Positions 36,668 to 45,614 of a stretch of DNA of 64,000 nucleotides are shown piece by piece (position 1 is the first letter of the stretch; each line of letters begins with the position of its first letter). The DNA is from Labrys monachus. GTDB lineage: Bacteria; Pseudomonadota; Alphaproteobacteria; Rhizobiales; Labraceae. A program made the translations under genes and the position numbers. The DNA lies in assembly GCF_030814655.1 (NCBI RefSeq), contig NZ_JAUSVK010000001.1:1259501-1323500 (forward strand). Direction: 5' to 3'. The notes below the pieces were generated by a model that worked only from the letters and a program-made list of their open reading frames with translations, was not told the origin of the DNA and ran no database searches.

Positions 36668-38059
36668 TCAGAATTCGGCGTCGATGTCGACGACGTCGAT
36701 CAGCTTGTGGTTGACGAACTCCTTGATGCCGAGACCCAGCAATTCGCGGCCATAGCCGGAGCGGCGAATGCCGCCGAAGGGCAGGTCTGCCTTGACCATG
36801 GTCGGATGGTTGACGAACACCATGCCGGTCGAGATCTTCTCGGCCACCTTGGCGCCGTGCTCGGTGTCCGAGGTGAACACGGAGCCGCCCAGGCCGAACG
36901 GCGAGTCGTTGGCGATGCGCACGGCGTCGTCCTCGTCCTTGGCGCGGAACAGCATGGAGACGGGGCCGAAGAATTCCCAGTAGCGCGCCGGATTGTCCTC
37001 GCCGATGTCGGTCAGGATCGTCGGCTGCACGAAGGCGCCCTGGTTCGGGACATCGGGGCCGACTTCCGTCGCCGTGGCGCCGTGGGAGACGGCCAGGCGG
37101 ATCTTGGCTTTGAGGTCGTCGGCCGCCGCCTGCGAGGAAAGCGGCGCCAGGGTGGTCTCGGGGTTGAACGGATCGCCCGCCTTCAGGCCCGCCACGCCGG
37201 TTTTGTAGCGTTCCAGGAAGCGATCATAGACCTCGTCGACGATGATCATCCGCTTGGACGACACGCAGACCTGCCCGCCGTTCCAGTGCCGGCCGAAGAC
37301 CGCCCATTTGGTCGTCTTCTCCAGATCGGCATCGGCCAGCACCACGAAGGCGTCGGCGCCGCCGAGTTCCATGGTCGACTTCTTCAGCGCCTTGCCGGCC
37401 TGGGCGGCGATGATCGCGCCGGCGTCTTCCGAGCCGGTGAGGGCGACGCCGTGGACGCGCGGATCGTTGAGGATGCGCTCGACCTGCGTACGCGTGGCGT
37501 AAAGGTTCTGGAAGGCGCCCTCGGGCAGGCCGGCCTCGCGCATCAGCCTCTCGAACGCCGCGGCGCTCTGGGGAACGTTCGACGCGTGCTTGAGCAGCAT
37601 CGTGTTGCCGGCGGACAATTGCGGCGCGATGATGCGGGCGATCTGGTAATAGGGGAAGTTCCACGGCTCGATGCAGAGCAGCACGCCCAAGGGATCGTGC
37701 ACGATCCTCGCCTTGCCTTCGGCCGCGCTGGCCACCGGCAGTTCCTGCGGGGCCAGAAGGGTTTCGGCATTGCGGGCATAATATTCGAGGATGTTCGCTG
37801 ACAGCTCCACTTCGGCCCGGGCCTCGGCGAAGAGCTTGCCCATCTCGATGGTGAGCAGCTTGGCGTAGGGGTCGATATCCTTGCGCAGCAGATCGGCGGC
37901 GGCCTGCATCACCTTGGCGCGCTCGGCGAAGGTCGTTTCCTTCCAGGCCAGGAACGCATCATGGGCGTTTGCGACAGCCTGCTCGACTTCGGCGTCGGTG
38001 GCGTCCGGAAACGTCTTCAGGACTTCGCCCGTATAGGGATTCGTCGTTGCATATGCCAT
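36668..38059 (-). CDS. NAD(P)-dependent aldehyde dehydrogenase, succinate-semialdehyde type
   Basis: A 463-residue ALDH-superfamily enzyme oxidising an aldehyde to the acid. Catalytic residues are in place: Asn134 in EPWNFP, Lys157 in LLKHAS, Glu231 in MELGGADAF and Cys265 in GGQVCVSSKR. The short length and the NPYTGEVLKTFPDATD opening are typical of the YneI/GabD-like succinate-semialdehyde group. The start is chosen at MAYATTNPY, with AAGGA nine bases upstream; the longer open frame has no homology-like sequence. A perfect FNR/FixK-type box lies about 100 bases upstream, so it may respond to low oxygen. Confidence 0.9.
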   Translation of the reverse strand: MAYATTNPYTGEVLKTFPDATDAEVEQAVANAHDAFLAWKETTFAERAKVMQAAADLLRKDIDPYAKLLTIEMGKLFAEARAEVELSANILEYYARNAETLLAPQELPVASAAEGKARIVHDPLGVLLCIEPWNFPYYQIARIIAPQLSAGNTMLLKHASNVPQSAAAFERLMREAGLPEGAFQNLYATRTQVERILNDPRVHGVALTGSEDAGAIIAAQAGKALKKSTMELGGADAFVVLADADLEKTTKWAVFGRHWNGGQVCVSSKRMIIVDEVYDRFLERYKTGVAGLKAGDPFNPETTLAPLSSQAAADDLKAKIRLAVSHGATATEVGPDVPNQGAFVQPTILTDIGEDNPARYWEFFGPVSMLFRAKDEDDAVRIANDSPFGLGGSVFTSDTEHGAKVAEKISTGMVFVNHPTMVKADLPFGGIRRSGYGRELLGLGIKEFVNHKLIDVVDIDAEF

Positions 38060-38155
38060 GATAGCTATTCCTTTCGATGAATCGGATCTCTGAAAATCAG
38101 GCACGATCCGGTGGCTGATCGTTCCGCAGTCTGTCACCCCGGCCTTCCCCGGCGC

Positions 38156-38169
38156 TTGATACGGATCAA
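38156..38169. promoter_or_regulatory. Perfect FNR/FixK-type box
   Basis: TTGAT-ACGG-ATCAA matches the FNR/FixK/Anr consensus TTGAT-N4-ATCAA exactly. It lies in the divergent gap between the aldehyde dehydrogenase (centre 103 bases from its ATG) and the small membrane protein (182 bases). Either gene, or both, could be under oxygen-responsive control. The factor is not encoded in this window: the Crp/Fnr protein at 63253 has a different recognition helix. Confidence 0.65.
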
Positions 38170-38344
38170 GATCAGGCGGTCCGGACGCAAATTCCCGGAC
38201 GGGCGTGCTCCGCATCACGCGCCGGCGCTTCCGGCCGCCCCTCCCCGAGGGGCGCGACGAAAAATGCTGGGGAAAATTCGCGATACCCGCGGCACCGGCG
38301 GCGCGGCGTGAGAATGATAGCGGATTGCAAGTGACGGTAAGGGA

Positions 38345-38857
38345 ATGCCTGTGACGCGTGAGTATGAAGCCGAGGACTACGAGATCAACATCCGCGCCGC
38401 GGAACGGTCCCACGACGATCAGGCCCGGTCCCTGGCTGCGATGCAGGCCACCGTCATCCGTCTGGGCAGCGAAGCGCTGCGGGTTGCGGCCCTCGCCAGC
38501 GGCGGGTCCGCCGCCGCCATGCTGGCCTTCATCTGCTCGCTGGTCGCCAATGGAAATGCCGAACTGGCTTCCTGGCTGCCCTGGTCCCTCCGGGCATTCG
38601 TCATCGCGATTCTATGCGCCTGCGTCGGCTTCGGCACGACCTACTTCGCCCAGCTGTTCCATACGGGAGCCCTGAAGCGGCAGACCTATGTGTGGGAATA
38701 TCCCTATGTCGAGAACGCCCCGGGCTCCGCCTTCCGCGCGCGGCTCGGCACCACCTTCAATCTCCTCACGGCGGTGCTGACCATCGCGTCCTATGTCGCG
38801 CTCGCCGTGGGCTATCTCGCGGCCTATCGCGCCATCGGTATCGTCGGGTTCAAATAG
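38345..38857 (+). CDS. Small membrane protein of unknown function
   Basis: A 170-residue protein with an acidic, charged N-terminal stretch (about 50 residues) and three or four hydrophobic segments: around 47-68, 80-103 and 137-160. I do not recognise the family. GTG at 38351 is an alternative start with better spacing from the AAGGGA site, since the ATG at 38345 is only two or three bases from it. It is divergent from the aldehyde dehydrogenase with an FNR-type box between them, and convergent with the next gene. Confidence 0.7.
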   Translation: MPVTREYEAEDYEINIRAAERSHDDQARSLAAMQATVIRLGSEALRVAALASGGSAAAMLAFICSLVANGNAELASWLPWSLRAFVIAILCACVGFGTTYFAQLFHTGALKRQTYVWEYPYVENAPGSAFRARLGTTFNLLTAVLTIASYVALAVGYLAAYRAIGIVGFK

Positions 38858-38878
38858 CCGGAGCGGCCGGACCTGCGC

Positions 38879-39991
38879 TCAAGCGCCCGGCGCGGCCCGT
38901 CCGCCGCTCTCGGCGGCCTTCTCGATCGCCGCGATGAGGCGATGGACCTGCACGGCATCGTCGAAGGAGGGGGCCGTGCGGGTGCCTTCGCGCAGATCCG
39001 CCGCCATCCTCGCATAGAGGCGGGCGACGTTGCCCGGCACGACGTCGGCGGGCCAGCCCGAGCGGTAGGAGGCGGGTATTTCCAGCGGCCGCATCGCCTC
39101 GCCGTCGCCGCGGGCGCCCTCCAGCGACAATTGCACCATCTGGGTATGCCCGGACGGACCGGTGACGCGGATGTCGCCCTCGGTGCCGTTGATCTCCCAG
39201 TCGAGGCCCCTGTCGCGGGCCGGGCCGCCGCGGTAATGGATGGAAACCGACGCGCCGCTCCGCAGCAGGCCGCTGACCAAGACCTGGTCATGGGCCGTCA
39301 TCGGCAGCATCGCGCCGGTGTCGCGCGCCAGGACCGATCGGCGCCTGTTGGCCAGCACCGCCGAAAGCTCGGCGACGTCGCCGAGCACGTCCCGAAGCGC
39401 CGCCAGCGTGTGGCCGAGCGGGATCGTCAGCATGGTGGCGCCGTTGGCGCGGTCGAGCAGATAGGCGCCGGTCGCCGTGCTGTCGATCGAAGCACCCCAG
39501 CCGCGGCCCCAGGCCGTCAGCGTCGTCGACAGCACCTCGCCGACGAAGCCGTCGGCGACCAGCCGCCCCAGATACTCGATCTCGGGGGCGACACGGGCCT
39601 GGGTGCCGACGACGCCGAGAACGCCTCGCTGCCGGGCGAGCGCCGCCATCTCTTCCGCCTCGGCAAGACCGTTGCCGAGCGGCCACTCGCAATAGACATG
39701 CTTGCCCGCCTCGATCGCCGCCTTCACCAAGGCGTGGTGGTGCGGTACTTTCACGGTGACGGCGACGATATCGATGTCGGGCGAAGCGACCAGCGCGTCG
39801 ACGTCGGCGAAGGCGCGGGGAATGCCGCAGGCCTCCGCCGCAGCCTGCGCGCTGGCAAGGCTCGAATTGGCAACGCCGACGATTTCGTAATCTTCCGGCA
39901 GGGCGCGGAGCGCCGGGACATGGGCGCGTGCCGCCCAGCTCCGGCCCGGCTGCAGGCCGATGATGCCGACCCGGAAGCGCTGTTCAGCCAT
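38879..39991 (-). CDS. Gfo/Idh/MocA family oxidoreductase
   Basis: A 370-residue NAD(P)-dependent dehydrogenase. The N-terminal Rossmann domain shows VGIIGLQPGRSWAARAHVPAL, VGVANSSLASAQAAAEACG, and the catalytic-type GKHVYCEWPLGNGLAEAEE, where the EWP segment stands in for the usual EKP lysine motif. The C-terminal alpha/beta domain follows. Members act on sugars, inositols or related alcohols; the replacement of the conserved lysine by tryptophan makes the reaction uncertain. It is followed upstream by a TetR gene on the same strand, 36 bases away, and is probably co-transcribed with it. Confidence 0.87.
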   Translation of the reverse strand: MAEQRFRVGIIGLQPGRSWAARAHVPALRALPEDYEIVGVANSSLASAQAAAEACGIPRAFADVDALVASPDIDIVAVTVKVPHHHALVKAAIEAGKHVYCEWPLGNGLAEAEEMAALARQRGVLGVVGTQARVAPEIEYLGRLVADGFVGEVLSTTLTAWGRGWGASIDSTATGAYLLDRANGATMLTIPLGHTLAALRDVLGDVAELSAVLANRRRSVLARDTGAMLPMTAHDQVLVSGLLRSGASVSIHYRGGPARDRGLDWEINGTEGDIRVTGPSGHTQMVQLSLEGARGDGEAMRPLEIPASYRSGWPADVVPGNVARLYARMAADLREGTRTAPSFDDAVQVHRLIAAIEKAAESGGRAAPGA

Positions 39992-40027
39992 GGGTGATGT
40001 CCTTCTTCGCCGGGGCGATGCCCCGCT

Positions 40028-40642
40028 TCATATGCTGCCGCCGTCCGCGCCGTCGTCGCCGTCCCGGAGGTAGCCGTGGGCGAACACCGCCTCGAGGGCG
40101 CGGCGCGTGGTGCCGTAGGCGTCGGCCTTGTCGAGCACCCAGGCGATGCCGAGCGCGCCGAGGAACAGTTCGTTGGCCGTGACCGATCTCCGCGCATGGC
40201 CATGGCTCTGCGCCCGCGCGAGAAACTCGCCGGTGATGGTGACGAGCGTGTCGCAGGAGAGGGCGAGGGGCGAGGCCCGTTCCTTCACCGCGGCGAGGAC
40301 CGGAGCCGGCAGGCCGTTGAAGGTGCGCAGGTAATCCTGCAGCGCGGTGAGCCATGTGTGGAGGGCCGCGTCGGCGTCGGCGATGCCGCGGGCCTGCCGG
40401 GATGTCTCCAGCAATTCGAGCTGGTGTTCGCGCAGGGCGGCTTCGAGCAAAGCTTCGCGCGAGGGAAAATGGCGGTAGAGCGTGCCGGCCCCGACACCGG
40501 CGGCCTTGGCAATGTCCTCCAGAGAGGCCCCGATGCCGTGGGAGGTGAAATGGTGCACGGCCGTGCGCAGGATGCGGTCGCGATTGCGCCGCGCATCCGC
40601 CCGCAGGCCGGATCGGTCGTCGTTCGGAGCATCGAGGCTCAT
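40028..40642 (-). CDS. TetR family transcriptional regulator
   Basis: A 204-residue repressor: helix-turn-helix at about residues 20-65 ([39 protein letters not shown]) and an alpha-helical ligand domain. The start at MSLDAPNDD leaves the two operators upstream of the gene; a longer in-frame start would put them inside it. It is divergent from the luciferase-like gene at 40792 and heads the TetR-Gfo/Idh/MocA pair. The two matching palindromes in the shared promoter suggest it represses itself and the monooxygenase. Confidence 0.9.
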   Translation of the reverse strand: MSLDAPNDDRSGLRADARRNRDRILRTAVHHFTSHGIGASLEDIAKAAGVGAGTLYRHFPSREALLEAALREHQLELLETSRQARGIADADAALHTWLTALQDYLRTFNGLPAPVLAAVKERASPLALSCDTLVTITGEFLARAQSHGHARRSVTANELFLGALGIAWVLDKADAYGTTRRALEAVFAHGYLRDGDDGADGGSI

Positions 40643-40674
40643 GGCTGTTCCCGGTGCCGCATCGGATTGACACA

Positions 40675-40695
40675 ATATGGAGGCAGCCTCCATAT
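40675..40695. promoter_or_regulatory. Probable TetR operator O1
   Basis: A perfect palindrome with arms ATATGGAGGC (40675-40684) and GCCTCCATAT (40686-40695) around one central A. It lies 33 bases upstream of the TetR start codon, within the divergent promoter region. Confidence 0.72.
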
Positions 40696-40709
40696 AGCGT
40701 CAAGGAAAA

Positions 40710-40724
40710 TGGAGATCGCCTCCG
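40710..40724. promoter_or_regulatory. Probable TetR operator O2
   Basis: TGGAGATCGCCTCCG shares the core TGGAG-N5-CTCC with O1 and is flanked by AAAA and TTTT. Its centre is 32 bases from that of O1, about three helical turns, so two dimers could bind the same DNA face. Confidence 0.6.
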
Positions 40725-40791
40725 TTTTCAGCGCGGGGACGATCGGGCCGAGGGTCCGGCGCTGCTCCGTCGATCCAATCGGGAGTCGGCC

Positions 40792-41793
40792 ATGACGGCA
40801 CTGTCCATCCTCGAACTCGTCCGCGTCACCGAAGAGACCGATGCGCGCGGGGCGCTCGACAATGCCCGCGATCTCGCCGCCCACGCCGAGAAATGGGGCT
40901 ATCGCCGCATCTGGGTGGCGGAGCATCACAACATGCCGGGCATCGCCAGCGCCGCCACCTCGATCGTGCTCGCCCATATCGCGGCGGGCTCCGACACCAT
41001 CCGCGTGGGGGCGGGCGGCATCATGCTGCCCAACCACGCGCCCTATGTCATCGCCGAGCAGTTCGGCACGCTGGCGCGCCTGTTTCCCGGGCGGATCGAC
41101 CTCGGGCTCGGCCGCGCACCGGGCACCGACCAGCTCACGCTGCGCGCCTTGCGCCGCTCGCCCGAGGCGGCGGATAATTTTCCGCAGGACGTGCTGGAAT
41201 TGCAGGCCTTCCTCGGGCCGGTGGCGTCCGGCCAGCGCATCCAGGCCGTGCCGGCGGCGGGAACCGCGGTTCCCCTGTGGATCCTCGGATCGAGCACTTT
41301 CGGCGCGATGCTTGCGGCCGAGTTCGGGCTGCCCTACGCGTTCGCCTCCCATTTCGCGCCCGACCTCCTCCTCGAAGCGCTGGAAATCTATCGCAGCCGC
41401 TTCAAGCCGTCCGAGCAGCTCGACCGGCCCTATGCGATGGTCGGCGTCAACGTCGTCGCCGCCGGGACCGATGCCGAGGCGCGCCGTCTGGCGACCACCC
41501 AGCAGATGTCCTTCGCGGACATCTTCCGCGGCGCGCGCGGCCTGAGCCGGCCGCCCATCGACGATATCGAGAGCTATTGGTCGCCGATGGAGAAGGCGCA
41601 GGCGATGCGGATGCTGGCCCGGTCCATCGTCGGCTCGCCGGCGACGGTGCGCTCGGGCATGGAAGCGCTCGTGGCCGAGACCGGGGCCGACGAACTCATC
41701 GTCGTGTCCGACGTCTACGACCATGCGACACGGCTGCGTTCGTTCGAGTTGATCGCCGAGGCGGGAGATGCGGGGAGCAAAGGCTCGATCTGA
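40792..41793 (+). CDS. LLM-class luciferase-like oxidoreductase (YhbW/MsnO8 type)
   Basis: A 333-residue single-domain luciferase-fold protein. Typical segments are [57 protein letters not shown] and [21 protein letters not shown]. This subgroup is predicted to use FMN or F420-like flavins, but is mostly uncharacterised in proteobacteria. It has a GGGAG ribosome site before the ATG. It is divergent from the TetR gene across two operators. The next gene downstream has its own operator. Confidence 0.9.
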   Translation: MTALSILELVRVTEETDARGALDNARDLAAHAEKWGYRRIWVAEHHNMPGIASAATSIVLAHIAAGSDTIRVGAGGIMLPNHAPYVIAEQFGTLARLFPGRIDLGLGRAPGTDQLTLRALRRSPEAADNFPQDVLELQAFLGPVASGQRIQAVPAAGTAVPLWILGSSTFGAMLAAEFGLPYAFASHFAPDLLLEALEIYRSRFKPSEQLDRPYAMVGVNVVAAGTDAEARRLATTQQMSFADIFRGARGLSRPPIDDIESYWSPMEKAQAMRMLARSIVGSPATVRSGMEALVAETGADELIVVSDVYDHATRLRSFELIAEAGDAGSKGSI

Positions 41794-41866
41794 TCGGCGG
41801 GCTCCGCCCCGGATCGGGTTTGCCTGGTGCGGGCCCGTGTTTTTCGTTGCGCCATGACGCGCCTAC

Positions 41867-41887
41867 GATCTACTAAAATAGTAGATC
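41867..41887. promoter_or_regulatory. Recurring operator, copy 2 (perfect palindrome)
   Basis: Perfect arms GATCTACTA (41867-41875) and TAGTAGATC (41879-41887) around AAA. Its inner 19 bases align with the four other copies of the shared motif. It ends only 14 bases before the ATG of the FAD protein at 41902, so binding here should block transcription or act on a very short leader. Confidence 0.7.
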
Positions 41888-41901
41888 AATGGAGCGCAGC
41901 C

Positions 41902-43278
41902 ATGCCGGACCGGCCTGTCCCCGCAGCGAACGGACACCTGCTCATCATCGGGGGCGGAGCCAGCGGCGTGCTGATGGCAGCGCATCTGTTGCGCAGCCGC
42001 CAGCCGGCCCTGCGCGTCACCCTGGTCGAAAAAAGCCCGGAACTGGGCGCCGGCATCGCCTATGGCACCAGCCATCCCGACCATCTGCTCAATGTCCGCG
42101 CCGCCAATATGAGCGCCTATCCCGACGATCCCGTGCATTTCTGGCGCTGGGTCGCCGAGCACAGCAGCGCCGATTGCCCGGATCCGCAGTCCTTCGCGCC
42201 GAGAAGGCTCTTTCGCGACTATCTCTCGGACCTCCTGGGACCGCATCTGGTGCAGAAGCCGGGCACCAAGCGGCTGGCCATCATCCATGACGAGGTGGTC
42301 GGCCTCGAGGAAACGCCGGAGGGCCTCACGGCGCGCTTCGCCGGCCGGGAGCCGATTCGGGCCGATATCGCCATCCTCGCGACGGGCAACGAAGGACCGA
42401 AATTGCCGCCGGCACCCTGGCGCTTCGACGGCTGGTTCGACATCCCGTCCGCCGCCCTCTCGCCGGACGCGGACGTGGCCATCATCGGCACCGGCCTCAC
42501 CATGACCGATCGTGTCCTGTCCCTGCTGCATGCCGGCCACAGAGGCCGCATCGTCGCGATATCGCGGCACGGATTGCTGCCGCAGAGGCACAGGCCGGTT
42601 CCCGTGCTTCGGCTCGACGCCGCCGACATACCCTATGGCGCCGGCATGTCCTATCTCACGCATTGGCTGCGACGGCTGGTCAGGGACCATCAGGCGAGGG
42701 GTGGGGACTGGCGTAGTGTCGTCGACGGTTTGCGTCCGCACAGCCAGACCCTTTGGCGCAGCCTGACACAGGAAGCGAGGCGGCGTTTCCTGCGTCATGC
42801 CCGCACCTGGTGGGACACGCATCGCCACCGCATGGCGCCGGCCGCCGCCGATCGCATCGAGGAGGCGCGGCGGACGGGGCAGTTGACGGTGATCGCCGGC
42901 CGGGTCACGGGCTTCGAGCCGGGTGCCGACGGTGTCGTCCTGCGCTACGTCGCACGCACGGGGCAGCGGGAGCGGCATCTGCACGCCGGCGCGGTGTTCG
43001 AGTGCCGCGGCCGGGCGTCCGACATCCGCGCGACGGAGAACCCGGTGCTGCGGCAATTGCTCGCCGCCGGGTCGGTCAGGCCGGATCCGCTCGGCCTGGG
43101 TCTCGACGTCGGCGAGGATTGCGCCGCCGTAAGGCGGGACGGCACCATGTCGGGACGGATCTACGCCGTCGGCCCGGTCACCTCGGGGGTCTTCTGGGAG
43201 ATCGTCGCCGTGCCCGATATCCGCCAGCAGGCGGCGATGCTGGCGGGCAGGCTGCTCGGCCACGCCGGATCCCGCTGA
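41902..43278 (+). CDS. FAD/NAD(P)-binding protein, YdhS-like (COG4529 type), copy 2
   Basis: A 458-residue paralogue of the protein at 35173. The FAD motif GGGASG is at residues 17-22, followed by the shared pieces GAGIAYGTSHPDHLLNVRAANM and VAIIGTGLTMTDRVLSLLHAG for the second nucleotide. No substrate is known for the family. The ATG at 41902 is the first position giving a conserved N-terminus; frames upstream overlap the palindrome. Two copies of this family, each linked to the recurring operator, suggest a dedicated role in the same regulon. Confidence 0.85.
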   Translation: MPDRPVPAANGHLLIIGGGASGVLMAAHLLRSRQPALRVTLVEKSPELGAGIAYGTSHPDHLLNVRAANMSAYPDDPVHFWRWVAEHSSADCPDPQSFAPRRLFRDYLSDLLGPHLVQKPGTKRLAIIHDEVVGLEETPEGLTARFAGREPIRADIAILATGNEGPKLPPAPWRFDGWFDIPSAALSPDADVAIIGTGLTMTDRVLSLLHAGHRGRIVAISRHGLLPQRHRPVPVLRLDAADIPYGAGMSYLTHWLRRLVRDHQARGGDWRSVVDGLRPHSQTLWRSLTQEARRRFLRHARTWWDTHRHRMAPAAADRIEEARRTGQLTVIAGRVTGFEPGADGVVLRYVARTGQRERHLHAGAVFECRGRASDIRATENPVLRQLLAAGSVRPDPLGLGLDVGEDCAAVRRDGTMSGRIYAVGPVTSGVFWEIVAVPDIRQQAAMLAGRLLGHAGSR

Positions 43279-43405
43279 GACCGCTCTGCCCTGCCGCGTC
43301 GGATCGCCGGACGGTGAAGTCCGGGGCCGCCCATTGCATCGGAGCACGCACGGAGCCTGTCGAACGTCGTTTTTTGGCGCCTGCTGCTTCGGCGGAAGCA
43401 TTTCA

Positions 43406-43424
43406 GTCTATAAATACTGTAGAC
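43406..43424. promoter_or_regulatory. Recurring 19-bp operator, copy 3
   Basis: GTCTATAAATACTGTAGAC has perfect five-base arms GTCTA and TAGAC. On the minus strand it reads GTCTACAGTATTTATAGAC, very close to copy 5. It lies 339 bases before the amino-acid binding-protein ATG at 43763, with no gene between. Confidence 0.68.
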
Positions 43425-43762
43425 TTATTGCCGTCGCCGATTAAGATACCTGTCGTCGATGAGGTCCGGCCTGGAGATGGTTCCGCCGGATTCGCGTGAG
43501 GGGTCCGATGTCGTCCTGTCTTATCTCGATAATTTCGGAACAAGGCGGCTCGCCGAGGGCCGCCGCTCGGAACGGGACAGGGGAACCGGCGGCCTGACGG
43601 CATGGTCATCGGCGCCCGCCCGGGGGGCCGGCCTCCGGCATCAGGGAAGCCGCCATCGCGACATCGCCGTTGCCGTGAACGCCAAGTTTCGGAAAGATGC
43701 GGGCTCGTTCGAACGAAGACCCGCCGGATTGCCTACAACCTCGATGTGTTTGGAGAGACAGG
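43425..43762 (+). other. Long untranslated leader or unexplained gap
   Basis: There is no convincing gene between the operator and the binding-protein start. The stretch is GC-rich, with several short inverted repeats around 43560-43650. It could be an extended 5' leader carrying a structured RNA, but I recognise no known riboswitch class in it. Confidence 0.35.
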
Positions 43763-44662
43763 ATGATGAAAGCAACACGACGCCAGGCCATGCTGCTGGG
43801 CGCCGGCTTCGGTGCGACGGTGCTGGCCGGAGCCCTGGCAGATGGCAGCCGGACGCCGGCCCATGCGGCGGAGGGCACCCTCGCCAAGATCAAGGCGCGC
43901 GGACGCCTGATCGCCGGCATCGCCAATGAGCAGCCCTATGGCTATGTGGATGCCAACGGCAAGCTCACGGGCGCCAACATCGACGTGCTGCGGGCCGTCG
44001 TGGCGCCGCTCGGCATCACCCAGATCGAAGCGCCCATCGTCGATTTCGGCGCGCTGGTGCCGGGCCTCGCCGCCGACCGTTTCGATGTGATCGGCGCCGG
44101 CCTCTTCATCCGCCCGGCGCGCTGCAAGGTCATCGCCTTTTCCAATCCGGTGACCCGTTCCGGAGGGGCGTTCCTGGTCAAGGCGGGCAATCCGCTTGGG
44201 CTGCACAGCCTGAAGGACGTCGCCGCCAAGAAGAACGCCAGGTTCGGCACGCAGTCCGGCAGCAACCAGGTGCAGGAAGCCAAGGATGCCGGCATCGAGG
44301 CCGATCGCGTCTCGCTGTTCGACAAGGACAACGAGGCGCTCGCCGCGCTGCAGGCCGACCGCATCGATGTCGTTTATTTTCCCGACGTCGAAATCGCCGG
44401 CCTCCTGAAGACGGCCAACGATCCGAAGATCGAACGCGCCTTGCCGTTCGACCAGATCCCGGGCCCCGACGGCAAGCCGAGCTTCAACTATCATGCTTTC
44501 GGCCTGCCCAAGGGCGACAAGGAATTCGCCGACGCCTTCAACGCCGAACTGAAGAAGCTGCGCACCTCCGGCCGCCTGCTCGAACTCCTCAAGCCCTATG
44601 GCTACACGGAAAACGAGCTGCCGCCCGAGGACGTGACGGCCGAGCAGGTCTGCGCCGGCTGA
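43763..44662 (+). CDS. Polar amino-acid ABC transporter substrate-binding protein
   Basis: A 299-residue periplasmic binding protein (SBP_bac_3). The export signal has a twin-arginine-like TRRQAMLLGAGFGATVLAG and ends AHAAEG. The core shows KIKARGRLIAGIANEQPYGYVD, GANIDVLRAVVAPLG and GLFIRPARCKVIAFSNPV. ATG 43766 is an equally good start three bases later. It is convergent with the ATPase-permease genes at 44823-46913, and both units carry the recurring operator, so they most likely form one importer with the binding protein transcribed separately. Confidence 0.9.
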   Translation: MMKATRRQAMLLGAGFGATVLAGALADGSRTPAHAAEGTLAKIKARGRLIAGIANEQPYGYVDANGKLTGANIDVLRAVVAPLGITQIEAPIVDFGALVPGLAADRFDVIGAGLFIRPARCKVIAFSNPVTRSGGAFLVKAGNPLGLHSLKDVAAKKNARFGTQSGSNQVQEAKDAGIEADRVSLFDKDNEALAALQADRIDVVYFPDVEIAGLLKTANDPKIERALPFDQIPGPDGKPSFNYHAFGLPKGDKEFADAFNAELKKLRTSGRLLELLKPYGYTENELPPEDVTAEQVCAG

Positions 44663-44711
44663 GGCCGTGAAGCCGTTCGTCGCGGCATTCGCATCCCGGG
44701 CCTTGCTGCCC

Positions 44712-44782
44712 GGCGGCGTTTCGCCGCCCGCTCGTCGAGACGGCCGCCATCCCTTCGCTCCGCATCGCGGGGAGAAGGGATG
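44712..44782. terminator. Two hairpins between convergent importer units
   Basis: GGCGGCG-TTT-CGCCGCC (44712-44728) and CATCCCTTC (44748-44756) pairing GAAGGGATG (44774-44782) are both perfect. They sit between the binding protein and the convergent ATPase gene, consistent with a bidirectional termination region. No T tract is present. Confidence 0.5.
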
Positions 44783-44822
44783 GATGAGCGTGAGGGCGGG
44801 GGCGTGCGGGCCGACAGCCCGC

Positions 44823-45614
44823 CTATCGCTCCAGCACGGCGCGCAGGAAGGTCCGGGTCCTTTCGCTCGCCGGGTCGGTGAAGAGCCTTGCCGGCGGCGC
44901 ATCCTCGACGATGCGGCCCTTCTCCATGAACAGCACCCGGTCGGCGACGTCGCGGGCGAAGTTCATCTCATGCGTGACCAGCAGCATCGTCATGCCGCTT
45001 TCGTGCGACAGAGCGCGGATGACGCCGAGGACCTCGCCGACCAGTTCCGGATCGAGGGCCGAGGTCACCTCGTCGAACAGCATCACCTGCGGCTGCATGG
45101 CGAGGGCCCGCGCGATCGCGACCCGCTGCTGCTGGCCGCCGGATAATTGCCTGGGATAGGCCGCCTCCCGGCCCGTCAGGCCGACGCTCGCCAGCAGTTC
45201 CGCCGCGCGAGCCTCCGCCTCGGCGCGGCGGAGGCCGAGGACGCGCATCGGCGCCTCCACGATATTGCCGAGCACGGTCATGTGCGGAAAGAGGTTGAAC
45301 TGCTGGAAGACCATGCCGACGACGTGGCGCCGCTTCGCGTCCCGGCGTGCGAACCAGCCGCCGCCCGCCTTCTCGCCGACCGGCATGCCGGCGACTTCGA
45401 TGCGGCCCTGCTGATAGGGTTCGAGCCCCTTGATCAGGCGCAGGATGGTCGATTTGCCGGACCCGCTCGGCCCGATGATGGCGAGCTTCTGCCCGGCAGG
45501 CACGGCGAGGTCGAGATTGTCGAGAATGAGCGTGTCGCCATAGAATTTGGACACGCCCGAGAAGCGCACGATCGGCATTTCGCCGGGCGGGGTCTCGGCA
45601 GCGGTTTCAGCCAC
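44823..45614 (-). CDS. Polar amino-acid ABC transporter ATP-binding protein
   Basis: A 263-residue ATPase of the HisP/GlnQ type: Walker [11 protein letters not shown]-loop GMVFQQFNLFPHMTVLGNI, signature [14 protein letters not shown], Walker B VMLFDEVTSALD. The Walker B has Val where Pro is usual (DEVTSAL), a common variant in this group. It is the last gene of the three-gene minus-strand unit and overlaps the preceding permease by eight bases. Confidence 0.92.
   Translation of the reverse strand: MAETAAETPPGEMPIVRFSGVSKFYGDTLILDNLDLAVPAGQKLAIIGPSGSGKSTILRLIKGLEPYQQGRIEVAGMPVGEKAGGGWFARRDAKRRHVVGMVFQQFNLFPHMTVLGNIVEAPMRVLGLRRAEAEARAAELLASVGLTGREAAYPRQLSGGQQQRVAIARALAMQPQVMLFDEVTSALDPELVGEVLGVIRALSHESGMTMLLVTHEMNFARDVADRVLFMEKGRIVEDAPPARLFTDPASERTRTFLRAVLER

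Noticed and set aside
38236-38254. Perfect hairpin CGCCCCTC-CCC-GAGGGGCG
   Set aside because: It resembles a terminator but sits between divergent genes, where no transcript should end. It may be incidental in GC-rich DNA.
43425-43762. Riboswitch in the binding-protein leader
   Set aside because: I could not match conserved SAM-II, cobalamin, TPP or glycine motifs; only generic inverted repeats are visible.
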